DNA of 64,000 nucleotides. Origin: Otis tarda (Eukaryota > Chordata > Aves > Otidiformes > Otididae). The notes beneath the pieces are model-generated. The model did not search any database and was not told the origin of the DNA. It saw only the letters and a list, made by a program, of their open reading frames with translations. The stretch covers positions 133,437,053-133,501,052 of the forward strand of contig CM048552.1 in the NCBI GenBank assembly GCA_026413225.1, written 5' to 3'. The translations under genes were made by a program, and so were the position numbers. Each line of letters starts with the position of its first letter. The stretch's first letter is position 1. This document shows, one piece after another, positions 60,735-64,000 of the stretch.

Positions 60735-62862
60735 TTGATCTGAATTGTGCAGCTACCAGGAAATATTGTTAATCAAAAGGTTTCAATTATTAAGGAGTGT
60801 TGCCTAGAAGAACTCTGCCAGGGAATAAAGGCTGCTGATGGATGCTAACATTTATAAGCGCTGAAGTATACCTGAAAGAAATCCCATCTCCTGTGCTCAA
60901 CCTTTTATTTTTAATATACAAACACTAATGAATCTTATCTGCATGTGATGTGGAAACAGTGGATAGTTTCATCTGATAGCAATATTATTGGGTGGTTTAC
61001 GAATCACCATTCCTGAGAAATATCTGGAAGTCTCCATGCCAAGTAAATTATTTTCATGACAGCAGTGCCTACAGAATTAGGTCAGAGGTTGTTATGTACA
61101 TTTGCTGATGCTTCATTCTGTCTCTCCTTTGAAAGAAAAAACTTAGCATCATCTTCACTAAACACATGCCTTTAGGGCTGTGCAAAAAGCCTGCAGGGGT
61201 GAAAGAGATGAACCAAAGTCTTTTCAAAACCTCCTTGCCTTTTTCTTCTTACTATCTGGAAAATGAATGCTCAGAGAACAACATTCAGCTAGCTAAAATT
61301 GTTCTCACTGTGTTTCACATGCACTAGACCGTATCAAATTCATATTAAAAAAAAAAAGAACTATCCAAGTCAATAAAGACAGCTTGTGCCAGTAAATTTG
61401 TATAGGATTATGTGTGAAATTTTAATAAAGCTTATTACATTTGCAACAGAAAGATTAAAACCCTAAAAACTCCAGATTTAAGAAGTTAACATAAAGATAC
61501 CAATAAGCAGTACAGATTTGTACAGAAGTATGAGCCCACGTATTCACCGAACTGCTTCACATTCTTTGTAAGTAATCAGTTCCTCAGCATCTGGAGATGG
61601 AAACGCACATATTGCAGGTCACTCTCTGAAATGCTGCACACACAGCCTTGCCAAAATCACTATTAAGACCTGAAATCCCATGGCAACCTGCAGAGTACAC
61701 AGAAGTGGGTTATGGGTATTTTATCTGCTTTTCAAATCTTACTGTTGAAGCAAGGGAGTAAGCACAAGGTCCCAAGGAAAATGACAAGTACAGACCTGTC
61801 ACACCGCCCCACCCAAACAAGTAGATAGCAGGAAGCTTCCACGGGGCTCCTCTGAATTTCTTCAAAGGCACGTCTCTGCCAAGAGTACTTCATTCTCTTG
61901 GACACGAGATGAGTTTCAGAGCCCATCCTACAGATGGTTCAAACTACACATTTCATACATTGTAAATACGCTTCTTTAAAGGCACTAGCCGTTCCAAGGA
62001 TTTCTGTTCATTCTCCTGCTCGCCTCTTCTCTTCCAAGAGCTTATCTAGGGATGGAACACAGAGAAGGTCCAGGATGTGAGAAGAGAGCCCAGACCCTTC
62101 AACTCCCACCCACTCAGCAGAGACATTACCCTGAACCCCCTCACCCACGAACAACCAACATCGCAAGAGGAGCTTGACAGAGGCAGGATATATCTGTCCA
62201 CCCTGGAATTTGGCCAGCACTGACACTGAGCCAACCGAAAGACGCATCCCTTCCAAAAACTTTCATTTTCTGGAGGCTGAACTGAAGATAGTATCTAAGC
62301 CTTACTACTAGTAACAGTGAACAGAGTTCCTCTTCAGCCCAAGCGGAAACGCCACGCTTTGCACAGGAGCTGCACCAGCTCCCTTTGGGAATGAAATTAC
62401 AGAGTGACCCCAGGAACATTAAGGGAAATGCTATTTTTATCAAGGATAGATTTTTAAGGAAAGGTAGTATATCCTTCTGTTTTTATCATTTTAGACCATT
62501 TCAGCAACCAAGTTGTTAATTATTTCAAGGAATATTTTACACAAGCAGCATTTCCTTTAGCGTATTTTCATCTTGAGAGTACATTTTCCCTGACTTAAAA
62601 TATGGCACTTTTATAAGTTTGATTTCATTATTCAGAATGAAATTATGAACTCAAAAATATTTCTATATGGTTATTTTTAAAAATCCATTCAAAACACTGT
62701 ATGTACATACAAAACTGAAATTAAATGTAACTTGATGCTCAGCCTTAACAATTAAACCTTCATAAGGAAGCTTTCTGCAATCTGTCCAAGTCTTTTATGC
62801 AGGAAGAACGGTCCCTCCATTGCTGCCATTCAGATACAGATGAAAATACATACTCTGAGGGG

Positions 62863-62928
62863 CTTTTTGTTTTGGTTGGTTTTTTTTTTCTCTTTTTTTT
62901 TTTTGTTGTTGTTGTTTGTTTGTTTTTT
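62863..62928. repeat. T-rich low-complexity run
   Basis: T-rich with GTT and TTTGTTTG units, similar in type to 35241-35310. Confidence 0.85.
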
Positions 62929-64000
62929 AAATAAAAGCACCAAACTGCACACACTGAAATCTGATAATGGAGCATGAAGTCATTCATAACACAGGACTCC
63001 TCAAGCCTGCTTAAAAACATTTTCCAGTTTGTCATTCATACAGAGAATCCTTATCCTACCTTCTGTCAAATTTCAGTCTCTTAACAGTGTGTCATGGACA
63101 GAGAAATCTATTATATTTTTGGGGAAAAAAAAAAACCACACAAAAACATTGGTTTGGTTGGAGTAATCTTGTTCACTGAAGTCAAAATTCAGTCTGAATA
63201 TTACTCATACAAAACAAATGTGTATTACAGGAAAATCCACTTCATTTTTATACATCATGATGCATTGTTAGACAGGATTTACCTTACTCTCTGAAGAAGC
63301 TAACATCAATTCTTTGTTGAAACTTCCTCTTCAATAAATGAGCTAACTTACTAAGCCCAGCAATACAATTCCATTTCGTTCTCATGTTAAAATACCATCA
63401 TAAAAAGCTTTAGTATAAGTAATGTATTTTGTGAAAACACCTCCCCATCACCCATAAAGAGTGAATCACCAATATCACCTAAGGCACAAAAAGTAACTTG
63501 AAATGGTTGAAAAAGCGACAAGCTTTGAGCTTAGCAGCAAGGAAGTAATATCTCCTGTGGACACACCGTAACATTTTCTGAACAGACAACCAAAACGTCT
63601 TCTCAAATTCAGAGACACTTTCAGCACTTAAGGAAAAACACTTGAAACAACTGCTAGATAAATTCTGAAATCAAAGTACAATGAGGAAAACAGGCAGAGA
63701 AGCACGTAAGCACCTTTGCAAATGTATAAAAATTAACCGCTATCAGAAGTCTCTTGATATGGCCACTGTTAAACTCAAGCCAAGGCTACCCAAAATACGG
63801 ACCTTTACAGTTAAATCTTTATTTTCTCATTCAATTACAACGTTTAAACATTTCTGCCCGAGTACACTGCATCGTTAGGGGTGAATCCCGGAAAACAAAG
63901 CAATTTTAACTTGCCATCACATCAAGAGGTCTACAGGACCGCCTACAGACGGTACCGCAGCACACTTCTGCTGCCTCTACAACAGCTGCCTTATTATTTC

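Larger units (their letters stand above)
54484..64000 (-). other. REPS2 5'-most intron in window (incomplete)
   Basis: More than 9.5 kb upstream of the first recognised exon. I looked for a G+C-rich first exon ending in the LFRASQLP..LHQ part of EH1 and found none. The promoter and start codon are therefore inferred to lie past 64000. It contains a G+C-rich block (about 55870-56570), microsatellites (55449-55481 and 60331-60360), a 23-A run (60712-60734), a T-rich run (62863-62928) and an 11-bp inverted repeat (57301-57337). Confidence 0.75.

Overview
The window looks like bird (avian) nuclear DNA. Two insertions carry the 3' end of CR1, the dominant avian LINE, including its terminal ATTCTATG-type repeat. 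There is also one solo retroviral LTR of a type I associate with birds. Most of the sequence is A+T-rich, non-coding and full of homopolymer runs. No bacterial-type gene, operon, tRNA, rRNA or CRISPR array was seen.

The window lies inside one protein-coding gene on the minus strand. I identify it as REPS2 (POB1, RalBP1-associated Eps15-homology protein 2). Thirteen exons were reconstructed between 54483 (5' side) and 10592 (3' side). Each is bounded by AG/GT, and all thirteen join in one uninterrupted frame of 1308 nt (436 codons). In order they encode: the C-terminal half of the first EH domain (54360-54483, continuing into 52016-52155); a Ser/Pro-rich linker (50415-50538, 47699-47796); the complete second EH domain with an intact EF-hand loop (45770-45908, 43683-43746, 41835-41977); a variable linker (38888-38982, 33739-33808, 31579-31644, 25978-26020); and two proline-rich SH3-ligand segments (23341-23477, 10592-10656). 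The first exon with the start codon, and the exons for the C-terminal RalBP1-binding coiled coil, were not found. They probably lie beyond 64000 and before position 1.

Everything else is intron. Intronic features are two CR1 fragments in opposite orientations (about 3067-3170 and 35990-36167), a 1162-bp solo LTR flanked by the 5-bp duplication CTACC (29956-31117), several microsatellites and homopolymer runs, and a few inverted repeats. The most striking inverted repeat is a 72-nt near-perfect hairpin at 37780-37851. A locally G+C-rich block at about 55870-56570 in the 5'-most intron stands out in composition, but I could not assign it a function.

Human REPS2 and REPS1 comparisons are from memory, not from an alignment. 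I found no convincing previously undescribed system. The hairpin, the G+C-rich block and splice-site oddities in one small exon are the items most worth checking.
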